Shown here in pieces: positions 23,402 through 34,760 of a stretch of DNA of 64,000 bases. Location: positions 271,566,698 through 271,630,697 of the forward strand of contig CM040128.1 of assembly GCA_022559845.1 (NCBI GenBank), read 5' to 3'. The DNA comes from Amorphophallus konjac (lineage: Eukaryota > Streptophyta > Magnoliopsida > Alismatales > Araceae). A program made the position numbers and the translations under genes. Position 1 is the stretch's first letter. The number at the start of each line of letters is the position of its first letter. A model generated the notes under the pieces. The model searched no databases. It was not told the DNA's origin and worked only from the letters and a program-made list of their open reading frames with translations.

Positions 23402-23900
23402 GGAGTGGCAGAGAGAGAGAGAGAGCAGAGCAGAAGAGGGGAGAGGGCGCCGCAGGGGGAGGGGGGAGCCGTCGGGGGAGGGGAGTCTTCCCCTCCGGCG
23501 CCGGCACCCCCGGCACTTGCACAGAGAGAGAGAGAGAGAGCAGAAGAGGGGGGGATGCGCCGCAGGGGGAGGGGGGAGCCGCCGGGGGAGGGGAGGGCAC
23601 CACAGGGGGAGGGGGGAACTGCCGGGGGCGGGGAGGGGGCCACCGGAGGAGGGCGGAGAGGGTTGTGCAGGGGGAGGGGGGAGCCGCCAGGGTAGGGGAG
23701 GGCACCGCAGGGGGAGCTGCCGGGGGCGGGGAGGGGGCCGCCGGGGGAGGGCGGAGAGGGTTGCGCAGGGGGAGGGGGGAGCCGCCGGGGGAGGGGAGGG
23801 GGGTCTTCCCCTCCGGCACCCTCGGCAGTTACACAGAGAGAGAGAGAGAGAGAGAGAGGACGGAGTGGGAGAGAGGGAGAGCAGAAGAGGGGGGGAGGGT
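22975..23900. repeat. G-rich higher-order minisatellite with (GA)n blocks
   Basis: The plus strand is almost pure G-rich purine tracts (GGGGGAGGGGGGAGCCGCCG-like units of about 40 bp). A junction module, CCCTCCGGCGCCGGCACCCC then TTGCACAGAGAG, recurs near 23278, 23489 and 23810. Each is followed by a (GA)n run (23310-23398, 23520-23541, 23834-23859). The first and third runs lead into GACGGAGTGG. All frames are low-complexity artefacts. Many runs of four or more G could form G-quadruplexes. Confidence 0.85.
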
Positions 23901-23938
23901 CTCACGAGACGGATGATTTTAAAAAAAAAATAACTCAA

Positions 23939-24541
23939 TGGTGGGGACACCGGGTCCACCGCCGGGCCCAATGCTCGGAGCCGACGCCGCACCGCCACTG
24001 CACCGAGTTTATGGCTCGGTAACTCGTTTGAAGACTCGGCGTCCTGAGCATAATATCTATTTGTGTGTATTTGTATTGTCACGTATTTATGTATTGCGTG
24101 TGTATTGTGTATTAGTACGTGTCTTTTTACTTTCGTCTTATTAGGCTAAGTCCTAGTCAATAAACATGTGTGTTTTGTGTATTTTATTTGGTTAAAACAT
24201 ATAAGTCAAAAGTTAGGTAGGTGAGTGTGTTTTATTAGGCTAAGGATATATATGCTATTTTTAAAAGATTGAGGGTATGTGTGTAATAGGCCTTTCCTAT
24301 AAATAGGAGGCCAAGGGATGTATTACGTATGATGATATGAATTGAAGAAGTGTGTTTTTGTATGTGAGAGCTATCCCTCTTGCATTTCTTCCTTCCCTCA
24401 TTCTCTTTTGAGTGTGAGTGTGTCGTCCGGTGTGAGACCGTCCGGCGTGAGGCCGAGCTGTGTGAGATAGCAATTATCCGTTCCCGTCCCATCCGCGTCC
24501 CGGAGTGCTGACGATCCGTCTTCCACGTCGCCGCCGCGTCA
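23939..24541 (+). repeat. 5' LTR of gypsy element (603 bp)
   Basis: TG...CA ends. A TATA-like CCTATAAATAGG lies near 24296-24307, consistent with the promoter. It differs from the 3' LTR at about 11 sites, mostly transitions. Confidence 0.93.
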
Positions 24542-24544
24542 AAT

Positions 24545-24556
24545 TGGTATCAGAGC
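24545..24556 (+). other. Primer-binding site (tRNA-Met)
   Basis: TGGTATCAGAGC, three bases after the LTR, complementary to the 3' end of initiator tRNA-Met. Confidence 0.9.
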
Positions 24557-24879
24557 CCAACAAACGGCGCCTCCGTCGACCCGACGTCATCTCTCGTTCT
24601 CTCTCTAAATTACTAGAAGAAAAAAAAAGAAGAGAAGAAATAGAAATCTCTCGGTTGAAATAGAAGTTAGAGAAAAAAAAGAATAGAAAAAAAAATTTAG
24701 AACTCCTTATCTCTATCTCTCTCAATTTATCTCTCAGTTCTCTCTCTGTACACTCTCGTTCAGCACAACAGAAGAGTAGCAGAAGAAGTGGAAAAAAAAA
24801 GAGGAAATAGTAGAAATATCTGTTCGGTGGAGATAGGAAAAAAAAAAGGAGAGAAGAGGTTCGCAAGGGGGGGCCTCGT

Positions 24880-25620
24880 CGCCCGTGCCCCCCCTTCAAA
24901 TCGTCATTGGCCGCAACGGCTAAAACTCCGCCACCGTGCGCCGCCCTGCGCCCCAGCGCCAGCCACCGCGCCAGGCTGCGCACCCCGGGCGCCCACTGCC
25001 GTGCCCGCCTGGCCCGCCAGCGGCCGCTGCCTCCCCCCCCCTTCGCGCCCTCCACGCGTCACCCGCGCAGGCGCTCGGGCGCTCTCGTCCAGCGGCCGCA
25101 CCCGCCCGGAGCAGGCCCGCGCCCCGCTCCCCGCGCCGGCCACACCCAGGCCCACGCCCGCCTGCATCCACAGGTGCCCTGTGCGCACCTGCCGCCTGCG
25201 CCAGCGCCCCCTCCGCCAGCCACCCGCGTCGCGCACCCGGCCGCACCGAGCCCGCACCCGTCGGCCCTGCACCTGCGTTGCGCCCACGGCCGCTGCCGCC
25301 TTGCCGCTTGCGCCCGCAGGCGTGCCCGCGCCCGCCCCGGTGTCCTCCCCGTCGACGTCTGCTGCAGCACCCCCCCTCCGCGATCGACAGTGCGTCCGCA
25401 GCGGCCCGCGGCCACCGTCACCCTCTCCAGCGCCGGCCAGCCCCCACTGCCAGCCGCGATCGTCTCCCCCTTCGGTAGCCGCTGCACACCGCCTGGGCAC
25501 GCCCCAACCCAGCCGCCGTGGCCACCCCCCTTCCTGTTAACAGACCCCCGCCTGCCATCTCTCCCTGCTCGAAGCCCTCCCACGTGGACCCAGTGAAACC
25601 TTCTTGCTGCCGACCATCCA
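24880..25620 (+). other. C-rich, GC-rich leader insert in the gypsy element
   Basis: About 740 bp of extremely GC-rich, C-skewed DNA sits between the AT-rich LTR side and an A-rich then (TA)n tract (25760-26050). Frames are open in several phases on both strands and encode only Pro/Ala/Arg-rich low-complexity sequence. None has a domain I recognise. It could be a captured host fragment or an expanded leader. Confidence 0.6.
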
Positions 25621-26666
25621 AGCACTTCTGCGTGTTTTTTTTCTCCAGCGCCCACCACGTGAAGGAGCCAACTACCCGGAAGACTTGCTGCCGTGTCACC
25701 CACGAATCCACCTTCTTCCGAGAGGGTGTGAAAAGTCCACAAAGGGAGGTTGAAGTTTGAAGAAAGAAAAAAAATCAGAAGAGGTGTTTAAAAAGTCAAA
25801 AAAGGGAGTTGAAAAAAAAACGTGTGAAAAAAAAAAGGTTCAAAAAAAATCAGAAAAAGCAGGAAAATATTTGAAAAAAAAAATGAAAGAGTTTGAAAAG
25901 TAAACCAAAAAAAAAACGGAGGTGTGTTAAAGATATATATAATATATATATGTTATATATATTTGAAGTATATATAATCTTATATATACTTATATATATA
26001 TATTTATATATATCTATATAATCTTATATATATATTATATCTATTTAACTTATTATTTCTTTTGCACCCGAGTCCATAATCACGGCTCGATCAACGGTTG
26101 AGTCGTCCGATTGCTGATACATAGTCCGTAATTCACGGAATGTGAGTGCCCCTAAGTCTCCCTGCGCGGAGAAAGTCTGGATTAATTTGTTCCCCTGCGC
26201 GGGAAATTTTGAGTGGTCTGTAATAATTCAATCCTCCCTGCGTGGAGTGAATTCATTGTAACCACGAAGCTTCATCGACGCCGTGCGGGCACGCACGTCC
26301 CCGCGCGCCTTCGTCTCCGGTCGGAGCTTGACTTCTCAGTCAGCTAGGTACGCGCTCCAAACTTACTCATTTAGTATCTTTTCGATTGCCGCGCGACGAA
26401 GTGAGAGAGAGCCCGATCCATGCAACCAGTCTCCTGAGTGCATCGCTGTGGACAGCAAGAGAGAGCTTGTATGCACCTATCCTTAGGCCCTAGAACTGCC
26501 ACATTAGGGCCCCTAATTGTCAGGAGGTAGTTCCACACCTACTCCGCCTACGGACAAACAACTCTCCCTAACTGGTCCCTTCAAATTGACCCTTTGCATA
26601 TCAGCTGTGTCCACACCTTACTAATTGTCGGTCCCAGGATTGCATCATCTAGGTCCGAGCTCGTGT

Positions 26667-28358
26667 ATGCCACGTCGGTCTAGGAGTTCATCGGGTCGTC
26701 TGGAACGCATGGACCAGGAAAGATATATGACCGATCCTGACCTCATTGCCCAATTTGAGAGAATGGATACAATATTTGATGGCCCGCATGTCAAGTACCT
26801 ATAGGTAGGAGACATTTTCGAGAGTTCTAGCCAGAAAAGATTGGGTGTAGTTCGCTGTATCTCAACACCCCATGAGGACGATTGGCGTCGAACCTCTATC
26901 TTTCAAACCTACATTATGGTGAACTCTCATCCCTGCAAGATAATCCTTGACAACGGGAGCTGTATCAATGCAGTCTCTTCAGACTTTGTCTCCCGTTTAG
27001 GTCTACCTACGCACCCTCATCCAAGGCCATACAACGTAGCTTGGGTTGACGACACGTCTATCCTAGTCACCACCACATGTGTCATCCCCATCCAATTCCA
27101 GTCCTACCAAGGACAAATCTTATGTGACGTAATGCCTATGAAGGCCGGGAGCGTCATTTTAGGACGACCGTGGATCTATGATGTAGACCTCGCTACCTTT
27201 GGTCGGTCCAATCAGTGTTCCTTCTCCCACAACGGAAAGAAGATTCTGTTGTATCCGACACCCCCAAAGGTGACCCCGGGAAAGAGTTCCACTTCCACCC
27301 CCACTAGAACTCCTAAAATTCAGGAGAATCCCCAAACTCCCACTGAAGGGAAACTTCCCCTTCCCTCTTCTCCTGCATCTATCGCACCCGTTTCTGAGGC
27401 CCCTAAAGTTAGTCATGACCTAGTTAGGTGCCTTGACTCCATGAATGATGGTGAGCTAGACATAGAGGGTACTGAGCATGCTCTAGTTTTGGCTGTTGAC
27501 GTCATCATCACACCCGAGGAGTCTCGAGTCTCAGTCCCAACTGAAGACTTGGCCATACAGACGGACTTCCAAGTCATCATCCCCGAGGACTTACCTTCTC
27601 GACTCCCTCACATGCATGATGTACAACACGCTATTGAGCTTGCCCCTGGGTCCACCCTACCCAACCTTCCCCTCGAGTCTAGACTGTCCAAGTCAGCCGA
27701 AGAGTTTGCACCACACGTCATTAGTCTGAATGAGTCAGCTGATTTGCATAGGCGTCACCATGAATCTCAAGAAGGTGACTTAGTTATGGTACGGGTCCAG
27801 CCCGAACGACTCCCCTCGAGAGTCGTTAAAAAATTACAAGCATGTAGTGATAGTCCCTTCCCAATCCTGCGGGAGATTGACGCCCATGCCTATGTTATGG
27901 ACTTACCTCCCGAAAAGGGGATTAGCTCGACCTTTAATGTGGCAGACCTAGTGGCCTACGCGGAACCCACAGCGATTCCCAGTGATCCTTTTGAGCCTTC
28001 TCCTCCCATTGAGAGTGAGCCCACCCCTGTGCGTCCCACCGCTTCGAGAGTACCGCGCGAGCACATTGAAAGAATACTGGATGAGCAGGTGACCACTACA
28101 CGGAGCAGGGAGTACCAGCGCTACTTTGTCCGTTGGCGGGACCGTCCACCTTCTGATGATTCCTGGATCAGTCGGGAAGATCTCCAGCGTCTCGATCCCG
28201 ATCTGCTGGAGCACTACCACAACAGTGTCCCCCCCTTACTCGACGGAGTCGAGTTCCAGCCGCCCCGGGAGGGTTGGTGGGGACACCGGGTCCATCGCCG
28301 GGCCCAATGCTCGGAGCCGACGCCGCACCGCCACTGCACCGAGTTTATGGCTCGGTAA
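26667..28358 (+). pseudogene. Gag start - protease - integrase C-terminus/chromodomain fusion frame
   Basis: An ATG at 26667 opens a 45-codon gag-like start, then one TAG at 26802-26804. The same frame then runs to 28358. After the stop come an aspartic protease (ILDNGSC at about 26943, LGRPW near 27165) and the first part of a reverse-transcriptase lead-in (AIELAPGSTLPNLP near 27650). Next is an abrupt joint to the integrase C-terminus (GDLVMVRVQPERLPSR, about 27775). A chromodomain-like end follows (about 28058-28225, with YFVRWRDRPPSDDSW). The catalytic RT, RNase H and integrase core, normally well over 2 kb, are absent, yet frame is kept across the joint. The protease has DNG where DSG or DTG is usual. 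The frame ends 84 bp inside the 3' LTR. Confidence 0.8.
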
Positions 28359-28877
28359 CTCGTTTGAAGACTCGGCGTCCTGAGCATAATATTTATTTGT
28401 GTGTATTTGTATTGTCACGTATTTATGTATTGCGTGTGTATTGTGTATTAGTATGTGTCTTTTTACTTTCGTCTTATTATGCTAAGTCCTAGTCAATAAA
28501 CATGTGTGTTTTGTGTATTTTATTTGGTTACAACATATAAGTCAAAAGTTAGGTAGGTGAGTGTGTTTTATTAGGCTAAGGATATATATGCTATTTTTAA
28601 AAGATTGAGGGTATGTGTGTAATAGGCCTTTCCTATAAATAGGAGGCCAAGGGATGTATTACTTATGATGATATGAATTGAAGAAGTGTGTTTTTGTATG
28701 TGAGAGCTATCCCTCTTGCATTTCTTCCTTCCCTTATTCTCTTTTGAGTGTGAGTGTGTCGCCCGGTGTGAGACCGTCCGGCGTGAGGCCGAGCTGTGTG
28801 AGATAACAATTATCCGTTCCCGTCCCGTCCGCGTCCCGGAGTGCCGACGATCCGTCTTCCACGTCGCCGCCGCGTCA
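28275..28877 (+). repeat. 3' LTR of gypsy element (603 bp)
   Basis: Same length as the 5' LTR with about 11 differences. It is followed by the CTCAA target duplication. The purine tract GGGAGGG lies just upstream. Confidence 0.93.
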
Positions 28878-29036
28878 CTCAAGAGTTGTTTTGTTTTAGA
28901 AATAGATTTGAATAGAGTTGAGTTCTCTTTTAAAAATTAGGGAATACTTACCAAACATCTCATAAGTGAGTTCTCTCTCTCTTTTTTAAATTTGAGAGAG
29001 AAAGAGAGAGAAAAAACGCAACTAAACACCCCATAA

Positions 29037-30565
29037 ACTGTCGAGCTCCTTTTGTTACGAAATATACTAGCAGTGTGACGCAGGTCTTTGTTCTTCAATA
29101 TTTCCTTTTTCTTTTTAATTTGTGCAGGATGTTAACTATGTGTAATTGACCGTGACTTATATACATTACACATGTATGTAGACTATCATTTTCTTCATTT
29201 TCGGAGACTTATACAGTTGCTTCGGATGTTCTAAAGATTTGTTATTTTTTTGAACGAACGTATTTAAAATTTAATCATATAAATGTACGTTCATCAAAGA
29301 TCTTGAATGAATGAGATTTGTGAACGAGTCTGAACAAGAATTTTGTGGATCAACGTAGTTGTAAGTGATACAGTTGATGAATATAAAGATATGAATGGAT
29401 GCACCGGTACGAGTGAAGAGAGCGCACATAATAAAAGATTTTTTTATAAAAAAGGTAACACATTCTTACGTTTTTTCATAAATTTTCCTACGATTTAAAG
29501 AAAGTCAAGAAAAATTAAATATTTTAAAGTAAATCTATACCTACGTTATTTTTAATACGTGGATAAAGGGAATATCTATATTTTTGAATCGTAAGTAGAT
29601 CCTTATCTATGCGTGTCCACAGGTGATTTTTACCTATCATTATTTTGAATTATTTTTATATATTTACAACGTAAGTATAAATCAATTTATACACGAACAA
29701 ATGCACTATTTTCAAAACGAGATCAAAAAAACATAGGTAAAGATTTTACTTACATTTCTTATCCCTATATTTATATTTTAAAAACATGGGTATATGTGTA
29801 TTTTATTATAGTGCTAGTTTTTTTTGGGAAATTATTAGAGTGCTAGTTGGAACTTGGAAGCAGTTTTGATCCTCCACAAATCTCGATCTAGCTGTTACCT
29901 GTTTTTAGGCGAGGATGGTAGACCTTGGAAATTATTGGTAGTTGTGTTTGACTTCTCAGAGTCAAAAGCACCGGATTATGGCTTCCTAGATAGGAAATAA
30001 ACCGAGTTGATCGGGAGGTTTTGACTTTTGTAACCTCTCAAAACGAAGCATAACCGAGTCTTACTCATATTTTTCATATTGAAAGTGGAAGCCAAAAGCG
30101 GCTTCCCACTAAAAACTTTTACCAAATACGATCTTTCGGGGTTTTTGGTTAAGTTTTTTTTAGATATTTTCTCTGTCAAATTTGATTTTGAAGAAATAAT
30201 GTGGACTAAATCATGTTTGAAACATCTCTTCTAATTTTTACGGAGGGAGTTAACTCTTCGTTAAATTTTCTCAAATAAAAAATAACTCTTTTCTTATTTT
30301 TTTCCAAAAGAGTTATCTCTGTCATAATCATCTCTTTCTCTCTCACACACATAATTCACCCCTCTTTCTCTCCCTCCCATAACTACCTCTCTCTCTCTCA
30401 CGTACACTCGATTATCATATATATCTCTCTCTTCAACCACCTCCTAACGAGAAAATTTCATACTCTCTTAAATATTATTTAGATTGAAACATTTTTTAAA
30501 GGAGAAATAATCTTAAGAAAAAAATTACTCCCAAACACCTCGGGCTTTTAAACAAAAAATCACAT
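29037..30565. other. No gene recognised
   Basis: AT-rich non-coding DNA. Around 30210-30545 there are (CT)n-rich stretches and TGTTTGAAAC / CCCAAACACC ends that may mark another degraded PIF-like element, not firm enough to call. Confidence 0.45.
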
Positions 30566-30574
30566 ATGTTACAA

Positions 30575-30993
30575 GAGAAAGAAAGACTCGTTGCACACCC
30601 CGGGTGTTTAATATCTTTAATTCTTTTTAAAAAAATTAGAGTGATTCCAAAATATCTTAATTTGAGATGTAAATCGGGTGCGCAATATCTTTAATTTTTT
30701 AAAAATTTTTTAGAGTGATTCTAAAATATCTTAATTTGATATGTAAATTACGTCATCATTGGATTACTCAGAAAAAAATTAAAAAAATAAATTGAATGAA
30801 TAATATTAGACTCATTTTTAAAAAATAATTTATTTATTTTTATTTTTTTAGATAATTAAATAGTGACATGACTTGAACTCTAAATTAAAATAACTTAAAA
30901 GTCATTCTAAATTTTTTTTTAAAAAATAAAATATTTAAAGACGCTGCACACCTAAAGTGTGTAATACACCTGAACATGTAACAAGCCTTTCTC
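30575..30993. mobile_element. Mutator-type foldback MITE (419 bp)
   Basis: Ends GAGAAAG and CTTTCTC start arms that pair over about 100 bp, both holding a GTTGCACAC / CTGCACACC block and (T)n(A)n tracts. The flanks ATGTTACAA (30566-30574) and GTGTTACAA (30994-31002) match at 8 of 9 bases, fitting a slightly aged 9-bp duplication. Confidence 0.75.
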
Positions 30994-31002
30994 GTGTTAC
31001 AA

Positions 31003-32074
31003 ATATTTGATACAAGTAAATCTAGCACTGTTTGGACTACCTAGGGTCTGGCCCATATGCCCAGTTTATTTTGTTTATATAATAAAAAATGAAGACACTT
31101 CTCTGCTTGAATGTGGCTGTTGAAGTCTTAAACCATCTCAGCCTATTGTGTCCATTCAACTCAAGTGGGGAAAAAAAAAGGGTCCCAGAAAGAGTCATGT
31201 GCAACCAAGTGAAGGCATTCTCTCTTGACTCCCCTGTACAAGGCTCTCCCCCTTCTACTCTTTGGTAAATGGAATTGTTGTTTTGATCATTTGCCTTGCC
31301 TTTGTTTCTTATTTGGAGTCTTAGTTCTAAAGATCATATCTCACTGTGAATCCAACAAATGAACATGTCATTCCTTCACAATTCAGAGGGTATTGTTCTC
31401 TGGTTCCTTGAGCAATTATGTCATTTTCAACCTTTTTGTTTTTTTTTCAGTTTTTAATGGATATCATTTATCATCATTGTCTTGTGTTGACAAGGATAAA
31501 GTCGTCGTAGGTCGGCAACTTGGGACGCCATTTTGCGAGGTTTTCGTTAACTTTGCAAACATGTCCGATGCTTCACTAATTATCAAATATTGCGATAGAA
31601 AGAAAATTGGAGATGCCATTGGGACCCACATTCTTTGGGTAGCAGATTATGTATAGCTAGCATCCTTCAATTTCTGAGTTTGAATTCATGAAAGTTCAAT
31701 GTGTAATTATTGATACTCATTCTTCTATATTTTGTAGTTCATCCCCGATGCCTTGACGGACATCCATCCCATCGATCACCCAATGATTTCTTGCCCAGTT
31801 TATTTCTGTTGGTATGTCACATTTTGTCATATTTTGTTGATGACATGATGGCAAAACACTTTCTTCTGACTATGTATGCACAAACACTATGATGGCATTT
31901 TTTTTTTGTTCCTCATTACCTTGGTGCATGAATGGGGATGTATGTAGCACATGTTGATGGCAAAATATTTTATGTTGAAGGCAAATGTGTTATTATGGAT
32001 GCAAATATTTTGCACAGTAAGAAAATGGATGTTGTTTGTTTCTTGATCTATGATGAATGTGGATCTATGATGAT
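31003..32074. other. No clear gene; possible 5' part of the LINE relic
   Basis: Short open frames occur (for example 31393-31656, with DKDKVVVGRQLGTPF), but I cannot assign them. Some could be upstream LINE sequence. Confidence 0.3.
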
Positions 32075-34760
32075 GGGACATTTCTTTCATTCTTGTTGGT
32101 CTTTTATCTCTGAGAATGTTTGTGTGGCTGTTCAGGCTTATTTCTGTGGGCAATCTCTTCCGATGGGGATGACTTCATCAATTATTGTTCATGTTCCAAA
32201 GCTTGATGCGCCTTCTACCTGCTCTTTTTTTTAAAAAAAAAACACGATAGATGCCATTTCTATTCCATTTTTCTTACAAAGTTATCTCTCATATTGTTAA
32301 TGACCGACTTTTCAGGTATTTTGGTTCTGATTATCTCACCTGATTAGGGCGCTTTTGTCCAAGGTAGGCAAATCATTGAAAATGTTTATATGGCTTAGGA
32401 GCCTGTGCATGACTTGGGCAGAAAGATTCGAGGTAGAAATGTTATGTTTAAACTGGATCTGGCCAAGGTTTACGACCGTATGGAGTGGGACATCATTTTT
32501 GCTATTACGAGAATGTCACGTTCCGAGCGTAATATATATATATAGTAGAAGGAACTTGAAACATAATAGTTATATCGATCATGTCAATCAGAGTAATAAT
32601 TAGGAGACAATAAATCACAAGTGACTACTATAAAATAAGACTAGAATGGATAAAAATCACGATTTAATTAATAATAAAATATTTCACTAAATATTACAAA
32701 ATGACTCCTTAATAACTCAGATACAATTCCAAGAATGATGCAATTACAAGACTCATAGTTCTAATCTAGACTTAATAAAGTACAAAAGGCAGTGATTTTC
32801 TAACAGCTCTTGAAGCGCCCGATCACTTTTGTCCCTTCAATCTGAGTGGATTTAATCTTCATTATTATCTGAAACATAATAAAATAATATTAGATGAGTG
32901 AAAGCTCAGTAAAAATTACATCTTTTGAACCAAACAAATATAAATAATTAATGTCTTGACAAATATGTAGAGTCACTATGTGACGAATCGATACAAATCA
33001 TAATTCAAATCCGAGAGACAATAATAAGGCAAGACATATTCGATAAGGATAAAGAATTGTTGATTGTAGAGATCAAGCTAAAACAATTCAAGAACTAGTA
33101 TAAAGTTCAAATTCCAAGGAAAAGCATGAAGATCAATATGAACAGATCCTAGAGGTAACCAGTCTAGGCTCAAGAGGTGGGTCCTTCCACGTAGCACTTT
33201 ACTCCTTTCGAACTCAAGAGGTGACTCCCGTAGAATAACACTTTCCCTCTTATGGTACATAGGTCCTAATAAAAAATCAATAACAAGATAGTAATGTATA
33301 CATGAATAAACATGTATCAGTGAACACAACTATGGATTTGACAAATTAACATTTGAGTTCCAACAAATAATATCCCTTCGGGCCAAGTATATCAAGTATC
33401 GTGTCAATCAATTCAAACATATAACAAGAATATCAATCAAGCAATCATATCACATATAGGTGAATTCTCTAGATCTAATCTTATATTTCAGTTGGTGCAA
33501 TGCTACACTAATTATTCATACTCCCAAAGACACAAATACTTTCGGGCACATCGTCCCAAGACCAGATCGGGCTCCTAATTTATCAACATTAAGTGTCAAG
33601 TGGACCAAAGTCCCAATAAGTTACTAGATAATTTTGTATAACAATGGCCAAGTCTAATCAAGAAAGTTATGTTCCAGAAAATAACAAATAACACTATTAA
33701 AGTGCGAGGATCATATTGAGAATAGTATAACTTCGAATGGAGACTAAGTGTAGAACTTAGTAGAATTTTATGAAAAATTTTAAGGAATCAAAATATCAAG
33801 AAAACTATGATTTCCACATAGAATTAAGAGGGTATTGGCTTAGAGATAGTAGCAAACAAATTTTACAAAAAATCACATTGATGCACGGATCAAAATGCAT
33901 TAAAATAGTCAATTGTGGGCTTAAAACATTTTGGTAAAATGTGGTCACCCGTATGGGTGTGTCTCACAAGAAATTGGGTTGAACGCGTTTAGAATTAATC
34001 AGACAGAACACAGTCAGGGTCACAGCCTCGATCAGAAGCAAGATACGAAAAATGCGTAGGTCTGGTGGCCGCGATCAGAATAAGACTCCAGAGCGCGGGT
34101 CTATCATGGTGTCGCATTCAGGATCAGAATGCTCGATCTTTGGATGCGCCGCATTAAGAATATACGGAATACAACCATGGAACACGGTTCCAAAGGTTGA
34201 TCGAATCATATCTTAAACTAGTAAGATGAGATTCTGAAGTGTTTTTAAGATTTTTATGGTACAACCAGTTTGACATATACGTAGGAATCTATAGCTCGTG
34301 AAGACTTATAGAGGTCTTAGTGAATAAGTTCCAGTCAAATTAAAATTAGGGATTTGGGACATTATGATTTTTTAGGATTTTGTTCTCCCCTTTAAAGCCC
34401 AATTAGGTTTTTTCATTAGCCCAAATTACAATTATATTTTTTTTATAAATTATATTTGATGTCTTTTAAAATTATCTTTATATTATTTAAGAGATTTTAT
34501 TTATCTATTTCTTTTAACCGGGTTACTATAGAGAAAGTTTGGGTTCTCTCTTGTTGTCATTTCCCTCGTTGAGTCCCTCCTCTCCAATTGTTGATTCTCG
34601 ATTATGTTTAATGGTGATCGAGCTATATATGTAATTTTTTCAAATCTGCTCGGCGACTTCGACAGGGTGATCCTCTCGTCCCATCGATGTTCATGATGGC
34701 TGAAGAGGTTCTTAGCTGAGCTTCCTCATCTTGTAAAAGGGCACCTTAGATTGGATGAGA
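32075..34760 (+). mobile_element. LINE (non-LTR) reverse-transcriptase relic, split by a solo LTR
   Basis: Left part, 32075-32513: frames with stops contain FFHSCWSFISENVCVAVQ, SLPMGMTSSIIVHVPK, then FVQGRQIIENVY and KLDLAKVYDRMEWD. These are LINE reverse-transcriptase blocks. The right part resumes at 34531 and reaches FSIMFNGDRA and LRQGDPLVPSMFMMAEE near 34645-34715, a hallmark RT motif. Endonuclease and 3' end are not recognised. It is clearly inactive. Confidence 0.75.
32514..34530 (-). mobile_element. Solo LTR, about 2.0 kb, inserted in the LINE
   Basis: The insert starts TGTCACGTTCCGAGCG and ends CCGGGTTACTATA, with a perfect 5-bp duplication GAGAA at 32509-32513 and 34531-34535. Reading frame blocks of the LINE RT resume exactly across it. 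No primer site, polypurine tract or coding region lies inside, so one LTR remains after recombination. On the minus strand the first bases are TA where TG is expected, a likely G-to-A change. The length suggests a large-LTR gypsy family, but that is inference. Confidence 0.75.

Larger units (their letters stand above)
23939..28877 (+). mobile_element. Non-autonomous Ty3/gypsy chromovirus derivative (4939 bp)
   Basis: Complete element with 603-bp LTRs (23939-24541 and 28275-28877), each starting TG and ending CA, flanked by a perfect 5-bp duplication CTCAA at 23934-23938 and 28878-28882. A tRNA-Met primer site lies at 24545-24556 and a purine tract before 28275. I count about 11 differences between the LTRs (1.8%). 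At a commonly used plant rate of 1.3e-8 per site per year that is about 0.7 million years. The interior keeps an N-terminal gag-like start, protease and integrase C-terminus with chromodomain. It lacks most of gag and all of reverse transcriptase, RNase H and the integrase core, so it must be mobilised in trans. Confidence 0.93.
22826..29033. mobile_element. PIF/Harbinger-like ends enclosing nested insertions
   Basis: The left end TGGGGTGTTT at 22826 and right end AAACACCCCA at 29033 are perfect 10-bp inverted repeats, flanked by TAA at 22823-22825 and 29034-29036. TGTTTGG-like ends with a 3-bp TAA duplication fit PIF/Harbinger. The original element would be about 1.26 kb without the gypsy insertion, much of it G-rich minisatellite. 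No transposase is seen. The short TIR makes this moderately secure. Confidence 0.55.

Noticed and set aside
22887..24082. Minus-strand frames of up to 395 residues, Pro-rich
   Set aside because: They read through the G-rich minisatellite and (GA)n blocks in several phases at once and run into the gypsy LTR. They are low-complexity artefacts.
24788..25742. Many overlapping frames in the GC-rich gypsy leader, both strands
   Set aside because: Stop codons are rare simply because of composition. No frame shows a domain or a better signal than the others.
30210..30545. Second PIF/Harbinger-like element
   Set aside because: TGTTTGAAAC and CCCAAACACC ends are only loosely complementary, and I found no TAA/TTA duplication.
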